64,000 nucleotides of DNA from Agrobacterium sp. AGB01 (GTDB lineage Bacteria > Pseudomonadota > Alphaproteobacteria > Rhizobiales > Rhizobiaceae), in assembly GCF_014851585.1 (NCBI RefSeq), contig NZ_JACVAB010000003.1:310001-374000 (forward strand). The letters run 5' to 3'. Positions 26,930-35,410 of the stretch are shown piece after piece. Both the position numbers and the translations under genes were made by a program. Below the pieces are notes generated by a model. That model did no database searches. It worked only from the letters and a program-made list of their open reading frames with translations, and was not told the origin of the DNA. The first letter of the stretch is position 1. Every line of letters begins with the position of its first letter.

Positions 26930-28209
26930 TGAGCCAGAACCCACTTCTCGATATCGCCAAGTGGAAAGATCGTGCCGGTCCTCGCGGCATTCCATCCATC
27001 TGCTCGGCCCACCCGCTGGTTATCGAAGCTTCGATGCTGCACGCACTGAAAGATGGCAATTACCTCCTGATTGAAGCGACCTGTAATCAGGTCAACCAGG
27101 ATGGTGGTTACACGGGCATGACACCGGCAGATTTTCGCACCTTTGTCGAAAAGATTGCTGCAAACACCGGATTTCCATTGGAAAAACTGATCCTAGGTGG
27201 CGATCACCTTGGTCCTAACCCATGGAAAAACCTGGCTGCATCCGAGGCCATGGAAAAGGCACGGGTGATGATTGCAGCCTTTGCCAAGGCGGGCTTCACC
27301 AAACTTCATCTGGATACCAGCATGGGCTGCGCCGGTGAACCTGTTGCCCTTCCAGATGCAATTACTGCCGAACGCGCCGCAAACCTGGCGGCCGTTGCTG
27401 AAGCTGCCATCAGTGGTGATAACGGCATCAAACCGGTCTACATCATCGGCACAGAGGTGCCAATTCCAGGCGGAGCCATGGAAGAATTGGAGACGCTTGA
27501 GGTCACCTCACCGCAGGCAGCACTCGAAACTGTCAACATTCATCGTCAGGCATTTATCGATGCAGGCGTGGAAGAGGCATTTTCACGCGCCATTGGCGCG
27601 GTCGTGCAGCCGGGTGTCGAGTTCGGCAACCACAATGTCATTCCGTATGTTTCGGAGGCCGCCCGCGACCTGAGTGCGACGCTTGCAGACATGCCAGGTT
27701 TTGTCTTCGAAGCGCATTCCACCGACTACCAGACACAGGAGGCACTGTCTTCGCTGGTCAATGACGGGTTCGCCATTTTGAAGGTGGGGCCCGGCCTTAC
27801 CTTCGCCCTGCGCGAAGCATTCTACGGCCTGGATCGCATCGCCGCATTCCTGTTTCCTGACCAGCGCAAGGAAAGCCTCATCGAGGTTATCGAGCGTGTG
27901 CTGACAACAGATCCGAAAAACTGGGAAAAATACTACCACGGCACATCTGACGAACAGCGTCTGCAGCGCCACTTCAGCTATAGCGACCGCATTCGTTATT
28001 ACTGGCCAAATCCTGAAATTACCTCTGCAATCAATGCGTTGTTTGCTTTGCTTGATGGGGTGGAAATTCCTGAAACGCTTATCAGCCAGTACCTTCAGGG
28101 AAGTTATGAACGGGTTCGCGACGGCAAGGTGCGCCCTTACGCACATGACCTTTCCATTGCTGCAGTTGATGCCGTTCTGGACATTTATTTCAAGGCATGC
28201 CGCTCTTAA
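26929..28209 (+). CDS. GatZ/KbaZ family protein, stand-alone (probable tagatose-6-phosphate epimerase)
   Basis: A 426-residue protein matching the D-tagatose-1,6-bisphosphate aldolase 'non-catalytic' subunit family: GIPSICSAHPLVIEA, ATCNQVNQDGGYTGMTP, LGGDHLGPNPW, LDTSMGCAGEP, EAHSTDYQT and LKVGPGLTFALREA. No GatY/KbaY catalytic partner is encoded nearby. As I recall, lone members in Agrobacterium are D-tagatose-6-phosphate 4-epimerases, giving fructose 6-phosphate, which fits the kinase upstream. Its ATG overlaps the kinase stop (TAATG). Confidence 0.87.
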   Translation: MSQNPLLDIAKWKDRAGPRGIPSICSAHPLVIEASMLHALKDGNYLLIEATCNQVNQDGGYTGMTPADFRTFVEKIAANTGFPLEKLILGGDHLGPNPWKNLAASEAMEKARVMIAAFAKAGFTKLHLDTSMGCAGEPVALPDAITAERAANLAAVAEAAISGDNGIKPVYIIGTEVPIPGGAMEELETLEVTSPQAALETVNIHRQAFIDAGVEEAFSRAIGAVVQPGVEFGNHNVIPYVSEAARDLSATLADMPGFVFEAHSTDYQTQEALSSLVNDGFAILKVGPGLTFALREAFYGLDRIAAFLFPDQRKESLIEVIERVLTTDPKNWEKYYHGTSDEQRLQRHFSYSDRIRYYWPNPEITSAINALFALLDGVEIPETLISQYLQGSYERVRDGKVRPYAHDLSIAAVDAVLDIYFKACRS

Positions 28210-28328
28210 GGAGCGGCACAAAGCTTATCGTGTAAAATCATTACGGCAGATTGATCGTCCCCTTGCGGGGAGGTAGATGTAAAAATTCAATCGATTTATG
28301 CCGGATTGACGAATGGGGAATTCATACC

Positions 28329-29372
28329 GTGGATAAAGCGCCGATCAAAACGATGGAGGATTTTTCCGAATTCGTCGGCCTGTCTCGGCCGACGGTTTCC
28401 AAATACTTCAACGACCCCTCGTCTGTTCGCAGCAAGACCCGCGATCTGATCGAGGCTGCCATCAAGGAATCCGGTTTTCGGCCGAATATGTTTGCGGTCA
28501 ATCTCAATAGACGCCGCAGCAACATTTTGGGAATCATCATTCCCAATTCAACCGACCCCTTCTACATGGCCCTCACGCGCCGTGTGGAGCTGCTGGCCAA
28601 TGAAGCCGGTTTTCTGGCCTTCATCCTGTCTTCGGATGGTAATCCGGAGATTGAACAGCGCGCCATTGAAACACTGAAGTCGATGAACGTCGCCGGTGCC
28701 ATCATCGCACCGCTTGGCGTGAAGTCACATCACCAGACGCTTGCACAGCTTGGGGCCAGCATTCCACTGATTTACGTGGATTCACCACTGGATGAGACCT
28801 CGTCGTTCGTCGGAACCAATAACCGCCAAAGTTTCCAGTTGATTGTCGATTATCTGTGCCGCTCGGGTGAGCCGCCCTGCTATCTCGGCATGCCAGGCGT
28901 CAACAACAATGCCACCAGCCGTCGGCTGGCCTATATCGACGCCATGGAACAGTTACGGATAGAGCCGAAACTGGTTATAACATCAGAAGGTCGGGACTGG
29001 GACTTCGAAAAATTCGGTTATGACGAAACCATGCGCACCCTCAAGGAGCATGGGCGTTTCCCGACAAAGACGGTTTTGTGCGCCAACGACCGCGTGGCAT
29101 TTGGTGCCATTGCGGCGGCCTGGCAATCCGGCCTGAAGGTTGGGCGTGGTGTGGACTGCGATATTCGTATCGCCGGCCATGACGATCACCCACTGTCACG
29201 CTATGCCTGCCCGCCGATCACCACTGTTGCCCAGAACTATAATGAGATTGGCCGACTGGCGACCGAACTGTTGCTGTCAAAACTTGGCGAAGCAACCGAC
29301 GCAAAAAACGAGATTCCGTCGGACGAACGTATTTTGCTCAACGCCGAAATCATGCTGCGCGACTCTGCTTGA
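28329..29372 (+). CDS. LacI-family transcriptional regulator
   Basis: A 347-residue protein from GTG 28329 (open frame extends to 28251 without a start signal). The N-terminal helix-turn-helix TMEDFSEFVGLSRPTVSKYFND is LacI-type, with a hinge region and a periplasmic-binding-protein-like sensor domain (ILGIIIPNSTDPFYMAL, SIPLIYVDSPLDE, IAGHDDHPLSRYACPPITTV). It most likely binds the imported sugar or its phosphate and controls this operon through the repeats near 22312-22351. Confidence 0.87.
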   Translation: MDKAPIKTMEDFSEFVGLSRPTVSKYFNDPSSVRSKTRDLIEAAIKESGFRPNMFAVNLNRRRSNILGIIIPNSTDPFYMALTRRVELLANEAGFLAFILSSDGNPEIEQRAIETLKSMNVAGAIIAPLGVKSHHQTLAQLGASIPLIYVDSPLDETSSFVGTNNRQSFQLIVDYLCRSGEPPCYLGMPGVNNNATSRRLAYIDAMEQLRIEPKLVITSEGRDWDFEKFGYDETMRTLKEHGRFPTKTVLCANDRVAFGAIAAAWQSGLKVGRGVDCDIRIAGHDDHPLSRYACPPITTVAQNYNEIGRLATELLLSKLGEATDAKNEIPSDERILLNAEIMLRDSA

Positions 29373-29417
29373 ATGTGATAAGCGGAACCTCCCACTACTA
29401 ATGAATGGAAACATGCC

Positions 29418-30113
29418 ATGAAGAATGAAATGCGGTCCCTTCCCTCCTCCTTGAGCGAGGCTCACGCCGCTTTTCTGTTCGACATGGATGGAACCCTGTT
29501 GAACTCGATTGCCGTCGTTGAACGCGTGTGGCGTGAATGGGCCGTTGATAACGGCATTGAACCGACTGCATTTCTGCAGCGTATTCATGGCCTTCGCGCC
29601 ATTGAGGTGGTTCGCCGCGAAGCTGTGCCCGGTCTCGACGTTGTAGAGCAGGCTGCCATTCTGCTGCAACGCGAAATGGATGATGTTGACGGCATCATCA
29701 AAATCCCGGGCATCGCAGACTTCCTGTCGAAAATTCCTGCGGGCCGTTGGGCTATTGTCACATCAGCACCTCGTCCGCTTGCCGTCCTTCGCCTCGCCGC
29801 AGCCGGCATCGTTCCACCTGAGATCATGATCTGCGGTGAAGATGTCGAAAACGGCAAGCCAGACCCGGAAGGTTACCTGAAGGCCGCCAAGCTGCTTGGC
29901 GTCGATCCGACACAATGTGTGGTGTTTGAGGACGCACCGGCTGGCATCAGTGCAGGCGAACGCATGGGCGCAAACGTTGTGGTGATCAGTGCAACGCACT
30001 CACATCCGATTGACACGGATCATCTTGCCATCGACAGTTATGACGAACTGGACATTACAGTGACCGAGACTGGTGCTCTGTGTCTCGATCGCGCCAACGT
30101 TACGGCCCGCTGA
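29418..30113 (+). CDS. HAD-superfamily sugar phosphatase
   Basis: A 231-residue HAD hydrolase: motif I FDMDGTLLNS (D22, D24), motif II IVTSAPR, motif III/IV KPDPEGYLKAAKLLG and VVFEDAPAGISAGERMGA. The cap and length match the beta-phosphoglucomutase/sugar-phosphatase branch (YfbT/YniC-like). As last gene of the sugar locus it may remove toxic sugar phosphates or act in the pathway. Its 3' end overlaps the convergent DUF2177 gene by 14 bases. Confidence 0.82.
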   Translation: MKNEMRSLPSSLSEAHAAFLFDMDGTLLNSIAVVERVWREWAVDNGIEPTAFLQRIHGLRAIEVVRREAVPGLDVVEQAAILLQREMDDVDGIIKIPGIADFLSKIPAGRWAIVTSAPRPLAVLRLAAAGIVPPEIMICGEDVENGKPDPEGYLKAAKLLGVDPTQCVVFEDAPAGISAGERMGANVVVISATHSHPIDTDHLAIDSYDELDITVTETGALCLDRANVTAR

Positions 30114-30519
30114 GCTTTCCAACAAGCGCTGTCGTGACGAGATATCCTGACAGGGATGCAATTCCTGTCAGGAATGTACCCCAGATGATGTCGACCACGG
30201 TCATGGATACCGACCATCCCTTCAGGGTTGAAAGATTGGTCATGTCGTATGTGCCATAGGCGAGCATTCCCAGCAGCGCGCCATTGATAAGCGCAGTTGT
30301 CCAATTGCCGGAACTGAGCGCAGGCCAAACGCCGAAATAGACAATACCGGCCACGTAGAAAAGATAGAATATACCGGCAGCCGTGAAGTTCGGCTGTTCC
30401 AGCAACAGTGAACCGATGCGGCTGCGGTAAAAGGTGCGGGTCATGGTCGAAAGCCAGATGAAATCCAGGCCGAAGAATACCACAGCCGTTGCGACATAGG
30501 CCGTCAGGTATTTCACCAT
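30100..30519 (-). CDS. DUF2177 family membrane protein
   Basis: A 139-residue protein with four predicted spans. Family hallmarks are FFGLDFIWLSTM near residue 15, FYLFYVAGIVYFGVWPAL near 50 and GMLAYGTYDMTNLSTLKGW near 85. Members often sit next to ECF-sigma/ChrR genes, as here, where it lies 24 bases after chrR on the same strand. Function unknown; probably part of the oxidative-stress regulon. Confidence 0.85.
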   Translation of the reverse strand: MVKYLTAYVATAVVFFGLDFIWLSTMTRTFYRSRIGSLLLEQPNFTAAGIFYLFYVAGIVYFGVWPALSSGNWTTALINGALLGMLAYGTYDMTNLSTLKGWSVSMTVVDIIWGTFLTGIASLSGYLVTTALVGKLSGP

Positions 30520-30543
30520 ATCATCTCTCCCTTTTTTCGCAGG

Positions 30544-31209
30544 TTAAATGCCAAGAAGCGGCTGCACCAGACGGACAACCCAGCTTCTGAATTTCAAAGG
30601 TGCATCCGTCACCGCAAGGCAGATACAATCAGCTTGCGCCGAAGCAATAGGCTGATGCACCAGTTCCGAGTCTGCATCTTCTATGTCGCCACGACCATAG
30701 CTGTCTGTTTCATCGGTAAAGCTGCCACTCAGAACGAGTGTAAGTTCCCGCCCTCCATGACCATGCTCCGGCACCGGCTTTCCGGCAGGTATGCGCAGCA
30801 GACGCACACTGGTTTCATTATCGCCAGTTTTAATCGGCAAATGGTAGGCGCCACGCCCCAATGACTTCCACTTCACATCCGAGAGATCACCGCCAACATA
30901 GGAGCGTAGAGGTTCAGGAAGAACAGTGGCATCACGCGTAACATCCGTGCGCTCTACGGGTAATGCTGGCTCATCCCCCTCACAGGTGATCCGTGACTTG
31001 ATGCTGTCCCAGGCAGAGTCGACATTATTGTCAGCCGGCAGTCTGTCGATCATGTGTCCGCCAAGCTCCTCGAAGCCTCTCAGCCTCGAGCGGCAGGCGG
31101 GGCACAAAGCCAAATGGGAGGCAACTGCGATGCTCCATCCTTCGCCAAGCGTTCCAGCGGCATAAGACGAGAGAAGATCGTCGCTAAGATGATGTCTGAT
31201 CGCAATCAT
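30544..31209 (-). CDS. chrR: ChrR-family zinc anti-sigma factor
   Basis: A 221-residue anti-sigma factor. The N-terminal ZAS domain has the zinc-binding His and HLALCPAC motif (residues about 6-40); the C-terminal cupin-like domain (PAGKPVPEHGHGGRELTLVLSGSF) binds a second metal. In Rhodobacter, ChrR holds RpoE and releases it upon singlet oxygen. Its ATG overlaps the sigma gene stop by four bases, the standard coupled arrangement. Confidence 0.9.
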   Translation of the reverse strand: MIAIRHHLSDDLLSSYAAGTLGEGWSIAVASHLALCPACRSRLRGFEELGGHMIDRLPADNNVDSAWDSIKSRITCEGDEPALPVERTDVTRDATVLPEPLRSYVGGDLSDVKWKSLGRGAYHLPIKTGDNETSVRLLRIPAGKPVPEHGHGGRELTLVLSGSFTDETDSYGRGDIEDADSELVHQPIASAQADCICLAVTDAPLKFRSWVVRLVQPLLGI

Positions 31210-31781
31210 GCGTCGTCTCCTTGTCCAAGGACAAGACGCAACTTGGCAAAGGCAAGCCGCATACGCGACTTCACCGTTCCAAGCGGAATATTGAGCTTCT
31301 TGGCAATCACGCTATGCGTTGCATCTTCAAAGAACGACATTTCAAGCAATTTCGCCTGTTCTTGCGGCAATCCGGCAAGTGCTGCCTTCAAATGTTCAGC
31401 GGTCTGTTGTGCGACTAGCACATTGTCGGCGGATGGCTCTGCATCGGGCACGAACACCGGGTCATCAGGATCAAACTCCGGCCGTTTCTCTTTACGGACC
31501 GCATCGATACGCAGATTACGGGCAATCGTGAAAATCCATGTTGAAAGCGACCCCTTGGAGCGGTCATACCTGTCCGCCTTGTTCCAGACCGCGATCATTG
31601 TCTCCTGCATCAACTCTTCTGCCAATTGGCTATCTGCAGCGAGTTTTGACATGTATGAGCGAACGCGTGGCGCGAAATGCCGGAAAATTATCTCATAGGC
31701 ATGAATGTCCTTTTGCGCACTAATGGCGAACATCAGTTTTTCAAATTCATGCTGCCCGCTATCTGCGGCGCCATCATCCAT
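31206..31781 (-). CDS. rpoE: ECF sigma factor RpoE (ChrR-linked group)
   Basis: ATG 31781 is chosen because GAGGAAA lies about nine bases upstream; the frame is open to 31886. The 191-residue protein has region 2 (FAPRVRSYMSKL, AEELMQETMIAVWN, DRSKGSLSTWIFTIARNLRID) and region 4 (LPQEQAKLLEMSFFEDATHSV, LGTVKSRMRLA). It directs transcription of stress genes when ChrR is inactivated, and probably its own. Sigma-E-like promoters lie on both strands of the divergent gap. Confidence 0.9.
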   Translation of the reverse strand: MDDGAADSGQHEFEKLMFAISAQKDIHAYEIIFRHFAPRVRSYMSKLAADSQLAEELMQETMIAVWNKADRYDRSKGSLSTWIFTIARNLRIDAVRKEKRPEFDPDDPVFVPDAEPSADNVLVAQQTAEHLKAALAGLPQEQAKLLEMSFFEDATHSVIAKKLNIPLGTVKSRMRLAFAKLRLVLGQGDDA

Positions 31782-31890
31782 TGCAGTATTTCCTCGGCTC
31801 TTTCGACGTAATGGAGCAGACCGCCGGAATGTAATTCCAGCTTCCTTTTGCCACGTCGCGGCGCCTATGGAAATATGTGTGTTCATACCG

Positions 31891-31920
31891 CTTGTACGTC
31901 ACGACCTGAACAATAGATCA
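31891..31920 (-). promoter_or_regulatory. Sigma-E-type promoter of rpoE-chrR
   Basis: On the minus strand TGATCT (31915-31920), then 18 bases, then TACAAG (31891-31896). This resembles the TGATCC-N18-TAAGA consensus I recall for RpoE of Rhodobacter, suggesting autoregulation. Confidence 0.45.
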
Positions 31921-31947
31921 CCTGGCTCAGTTTTTTTTGATCTGTAG

Positions 31948-31976
31948 CGATCCAACCTGCATTTCCTTGCGTAAAA
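31948..31976 (+). promoter_or_regulatory. Sigma-E-type promoter of the photo-oxidative stress operon
   Basis: CGATCC (31948-31953), 18 bases, then TAAAA (31972-31976), close to the RpoE consensus TGATCC-N18-TAAGA. The start codon of the FAD oxidoreductase gene lies 27 bases downstream. Confidence 0.55.
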
Positions 31977-32002
31977 CATGCATTACAAAAATGAGGTAAG
32001 CA

Positions 32003-33352
32003 GTGGCGACCGAAAAACGATCCACGAACGAGACGAAACGCGTTGCTGTGATTGGCTCGGGTATATCCGGGCTTTCTGCGGCATGGCTGATCTCAAAAAG
32101 CGCCTCGGTAACGCTTTACGAAAGCGACGATAGGCTTGGCGGCCACTCCAACACCCTGACTGTTTCCGGCAGCAATGGCGATATTGATGTCGACACCGGC
32201 TTTATCGTTTATAATGAACGCAACTATCCGAACCTTGTCGAACTGTTTAGGACTGTCGGTGTTGAAACTCAGCCATCCAACATGTCTTTCGCCGTATCGT
32301 TAAACGGTGGCAAACTGGAATATTCAGGTTCTGGTCTCAATGGACTGATGGGCCAACGCGGAAATATTGTAAAGCCTCGCTTCTGGGCCATGTTACGAGA
32401 CCTTATGCGTTTTTATCGCGAAGCGCCGTTGGCCTTGTCGTCACATGAAATGGACGATTTGACGATCGGCGATTATCTCGACATGCATGGTTATGGTCAG
32501 GGCTTTATCGACAACCATTTGTTGCCAATGGGTGCTGCAATTTGGTCGGCCAGCGCACAAGAAATGCGCGCTTACCCATTCAAGGCTTTCATTCGATTTT
32601 TTGTAAGCCACGGCCTGCTGACCCTGAAAGATCGACCACTTTGGCGCACAGTAACGGGTGGCAGCCGACAATATGTAAAGCTCCTGATCGAGACGTTACC
32701 CGACATACGCATGTCTACCCGGATCGTCTCTATTGAGCGAAGCAATGACGGAGTGCACATCACGGACGAGCGCGGTAACCGAGAGACCTTCTCGGATGTC
32801 GTGTTGGCAACCCATGCCGATCAAGCACTGTCTCTGCTGTCCGATGCATCGGACGAAGAACAAAATCTGCTGGCATCCTTCCGCTACACTCACAACGAAG
32901 CTGTTCTCCACACCGATCCGTCACTGATGCCAAAACGCAAACGGACATGGGCAAGCTGGAATTACATTGGTGAAACGAAACAGGATGGCGCCCAGTCACT
33001 TTGCGTGACCTACTGGATGAACCGTCTGCAGAATATTCCAATGTCCGACCCTTTGTTCGTCACCCTTAATCCGGTTCGCGAAATTGCGCCGGAAAGTATC
33101 TTGCGGCTCATTCCTTATATGCATCCGCTTTTCGACGGCCCTGCACTGGAAGCTCAACGCAATCTCTGGCGCATTCAGGGTAAAAACCGCATATGGTTCT
33201 GTGGGGCCTATTGTGGTTATGGTTTTCATGAAGACGGGTTGCAATCCGGTCTGGCGGTTGCAGAGGCAATTACCGGGCAAAAACGCCCATGGACCGTGGC
33301 GGATGAATCCGGTCGCATTCACTTACCTCCTAAATTGGAGGCAGCAGAGTAA
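32003..33352 (+). CDS. FAD-dependent amine-oxidase-like oxidoreductase
   Basis: A 449-residue flavoprotein from GTG 32003 with GAGG eight bases upstream; an in-frame ATG at 31991 hits a stop at once. The dinucleotide fold VIGSGISGLSAAWLI (residues 15-29) and RLGGHSNTLTV (about 45) place it with NAD(P)-binding amine oxidase-like proteins found beside DUF1365 and cyclopropane synthase. In Rhodobacter, this cluster belongs to the RpoE response and acts on membrane fatty acids. Exact reaction here is not determined. Confidence 0.85.
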   Translation: MATEKRSTNETKRVAVIGSGISGLSAAWLISKSASVTLYESDDRLGGHSNTLTVSGSNGDIDVDTGFIVYNERNYPNLVELFRTVGVETQPSNMSFAVSLNGGKLEYSGSGLNGLMGQRGNIVKPRFWAMLRDLMRFYREAPLALSSHEMDDLTIGDYLDMHGYGQGFIDNHLLPMGAAIWSASAQEMRAYPFKAFIRFFVSHGLLTLKDRPLWRTVTGGSRQYVKLLIETLPDIRMSTRIVSIERSNDGVHITDERGNRETFSDVVLATHADQALSLLSDASDEEQNLLASFRYTHNEAVLHTDPSLMPKRKRTWASWNYIGETKQDGAQSLCVTYWMNRLQNIPMSDPLFVTLNPVREIAPESILRLIPYMHPLFDGPALEAQRNLWRIQGKNRIWFCGAYCGYGFHEDGLQSGLAVAEAITGQKRPWTVADESGRIHLPPKLEAAE

Positions 33353-34155
33353 TGTCGCAATCGGCGCTTTTTGCAGGAAAGGTCATGCACATGCGGTACC
33401 GCCCCAAGCGGCACCGCCTGGAATACAGCGTCTTCTCGCTTTTACTAGATTTGGATGAACTTCCAGCACTAGACAAAAAACTGCGGTTGTTTGGTTACAA
33501 TCGCCGTGCGTTGATCAGCTTCCATGACAAGGACCATGGCGATGGTCAGCCAAACGGCTTGCGGAGTTGGGTAGAAATCCGGCTGGATGAAGCCGGTCTT
33601 TTGGAGCCTGGTATGCAAATCCGTGTGCTGTGCTATCCACGTATCCTTGGTTATGTGTTCAACCCGCTCACTCTCTATTTCTGCCATGGAAAAAATGGCT
33701 TGCGCGCCATTCTATACGAGGTGTGCAACACATTCGGTGAACGCCATACCTACACAATCTCGGTTGGGGTCTCGCAGCAGGAGATCATTCGCCAATCCTG
33801 TGCCAAGGATTTTTACGTCTCACCCTTTGTGCCGATGAACTGCCACTACAATTTTCACATCGAACCACCCGGTGAAAAAGTTCTGGTGCGGATCGATGAA
33901 GAAGACCCGGATGGCATGCTGCTGGTCGCATCCTTTGCCGCCAACCGGCAAGAGTTGAACAACCGTACACTTCTATCCGCCTTTGTGCGCCATCCGTTGA
34001 TGACACTGAAAATCACCGCCGGAATCTACTGGGAAGCCCTGCTCCTCTGGCGCAAAGGCGCTCCGATCTATCGCCATAGTGCCGCAACCAACCGGGTGGC
34101 AAGCACTGTCGTCAGACCTTCATCCGCAGGAAATCAGGCTCATGACCCACGCTGA
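33352..34155 (+). CDS. DUF1365 family protein
   Basis: A 267-residue protein with the family pattern: MHMRYRPKRHRLEYSVFSLLLDLDE near the start, CYPRILGYVFNPLTLYFC mid-protein and KDFYVSPFVPMNCHYNF. DUF1365 proteins are co-encoded with cyclopropane synthase and the preceding oxidoreductase and are linked to fatty acid modification. Its ATG overlaps the previous stop (TAATG) and its end overlaps the next gene by 14 bases, so the three are translated as a unit. Confidence 0.88.
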   Translation: MSQSALFAGKVMHMRYRPKRHRLEYSVFSLLLDLDELPALDKKLRLFGYNRRALISFHDKDHGDGQPNGLRSWVEIRLDEAGLLEPGMQIRVLCYPRILGYVFNPLTLYFCHGKNGLRAILYEVCNTFGERHTYTISVGVSQQEIIRQSCAKDFYVSPFVPMNCHYNFHIEPPGEKVLVRIDEEDPDGMLLVASFAANRQELNNRTLLSAFVRHPLMTLKITAGIYWEALLLWRKGAPIYRHSAATNRVASTVVRPSSAGNQAHDPR

Positions 34156-35359
34156 AGAAAAGTCTTTTGAAAGCCGCCTGAACAACTTGCCCTTTTGGGC
34201 AAGATTGGTGAAGGGCTGGGCCAACCGTATCGTGATCGGCAGTCTGACGATCAGGTTCCCCAATGGCAGCATGCATCATGTAGCCGGAGAGCAACCGGGG
34301 CCAGCGGCCACAATCTCGATATTATCAGGCCGCTTCGTTTGGCAGATCATGACAGAAGGCAATCTTGGACTGGCCCGCGGTTATATGGATGGCACCTGGG
34401 ACAGCCCGGATATTGGTGCTGTTCTCGATCTGGGTTTGGCCAACGAAAAAGTCCTGTCTGGACTGATTGCCATTCCTTTCATGCGCAAGGTCATAGCCAA
34501 TTACCGGCACCGGAAAAATGCCAACACCAAGGGTGGAAGCCGTCGCAACATTGCCTTCCATTACGACCTCGGCAACAAATTTTACGATCAGTGGCTGGAT
34601 GGTACCATGACCTATTCTTCCGCCATTTTTCAGCGCCCCGAACAACCACTGGATGAGGCACAAACCGCCAAATATGCACGCATTGTCGAAAAGCTGGATA
34701 TTCAGAAAGACGACACCGTACTGGAGATCGGATGTGGATGGGGCGGCTTTGCAGAACATGCTGCACTCACCACCGGTTGCCGCATCCTGTGCCTTACGCT
34801 TTCCAATGAGCAGGCACTGTATGCGCAGGAACGCATGCGCCGCGCCGGACTGCAGGACCGTGTGGAGATCCGCATTCAGGACTACCGGGACTGCGAGGGT
34901 TCCTTTGACAAGATCGTTTCGATCGAAATGTTCGAGGCAGTTGGTGAGGAAAACTGGCCGATCTATTTCGACAAGGTCAAACATCTGCTCAAAACAAGTG
35001 GTGAAGCCATGCTTCAGGTTATCACCATTTCCCGCGATCGTTTTGAAACCTACCGCAACACCGCAGACTTTATCCAGACCTACATCTTCCCAGGTGGTAT
35101 GCTACCGTCAAACGAAGCATTGGTCAGCGTGGCCAATCACCACGGTCTGAAGCTGAGTGACCAATATCTGTTCGGCTTGGATTATGAGAAAACGCTCCTG
35201 TGGTGGGACCGCGCATTTTCCGCGCAGTGGCACAATATTGAACCCCTTGGCTTTGATAGCCGCTTCAAGCGCATGTGGCGTTATTACCTGCATTATTGCG
35301 CCGCAGGTTTCCGTTCCGGCCGCATTGATGTCGGCCAGTTTCACTTTCGATCAGAATAA
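34142..35359 (+). CDS. cfa: Cyclopropane-fatty-acyl-phospholipid synthase
   Basis: ATG 34142 lies inside the end of the DUF1365 gene; the frame also runs upstream to 34079. The 405-residue SAM enzyme has RRNIAFHYDLGNKFYDQWLD, VLEIGCGWGGFAEHAA (SAM site) and IVSIEMFEAVGEENW, all standard for the family, plus PTYIFPGG-like TYIFPGGMLPS. It would add a methylene across unsaturated acyl chains in the membrane, protecting against oxidative stress. Part of the presumed RpoE regulon. Confidence 0.92.
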   Translation: MTHAEEKSFESRLNNLPFWARLVKGWANRIVIGSLTIRFPNGSMHHVAGEQPGPAATISILSGRFVWQIMTEGNLGLARGYMDGTWDSPDIGAVLDLGLANEKVLSGLIAIPFMRKVIANYRHRKNANTKGGSRRNIAFHYDLGNKFYDQWLDGTMTYSSAIFQRPEQPLDEAQTAKYARIVEKLDIQKDDTVLEIGCGWGGFAEHAALTTGCRILCLTLSNEQALYAQERMRRAGLQDRVEIRIQDYRDCEGSFDKIVSIEMFEAVGEENWPIYFDKVKHLLKTSGEAMLQVITISRDRFETYRNTADFIQTYIFPGGMLPSNEALVSVANHHGLKLSDQYLFGLDYEKTLLWWDRAFSAQWHNIEPLGFDSRFKRMWRYYLHYCAAGFRSGRIDVGQFHFRSE

Positions 35360-35410
35360 CAAGCATAGCAGTATGCTTCCTCTCCACCTTTATGAAACAG
35401 GAGCCGGAAG

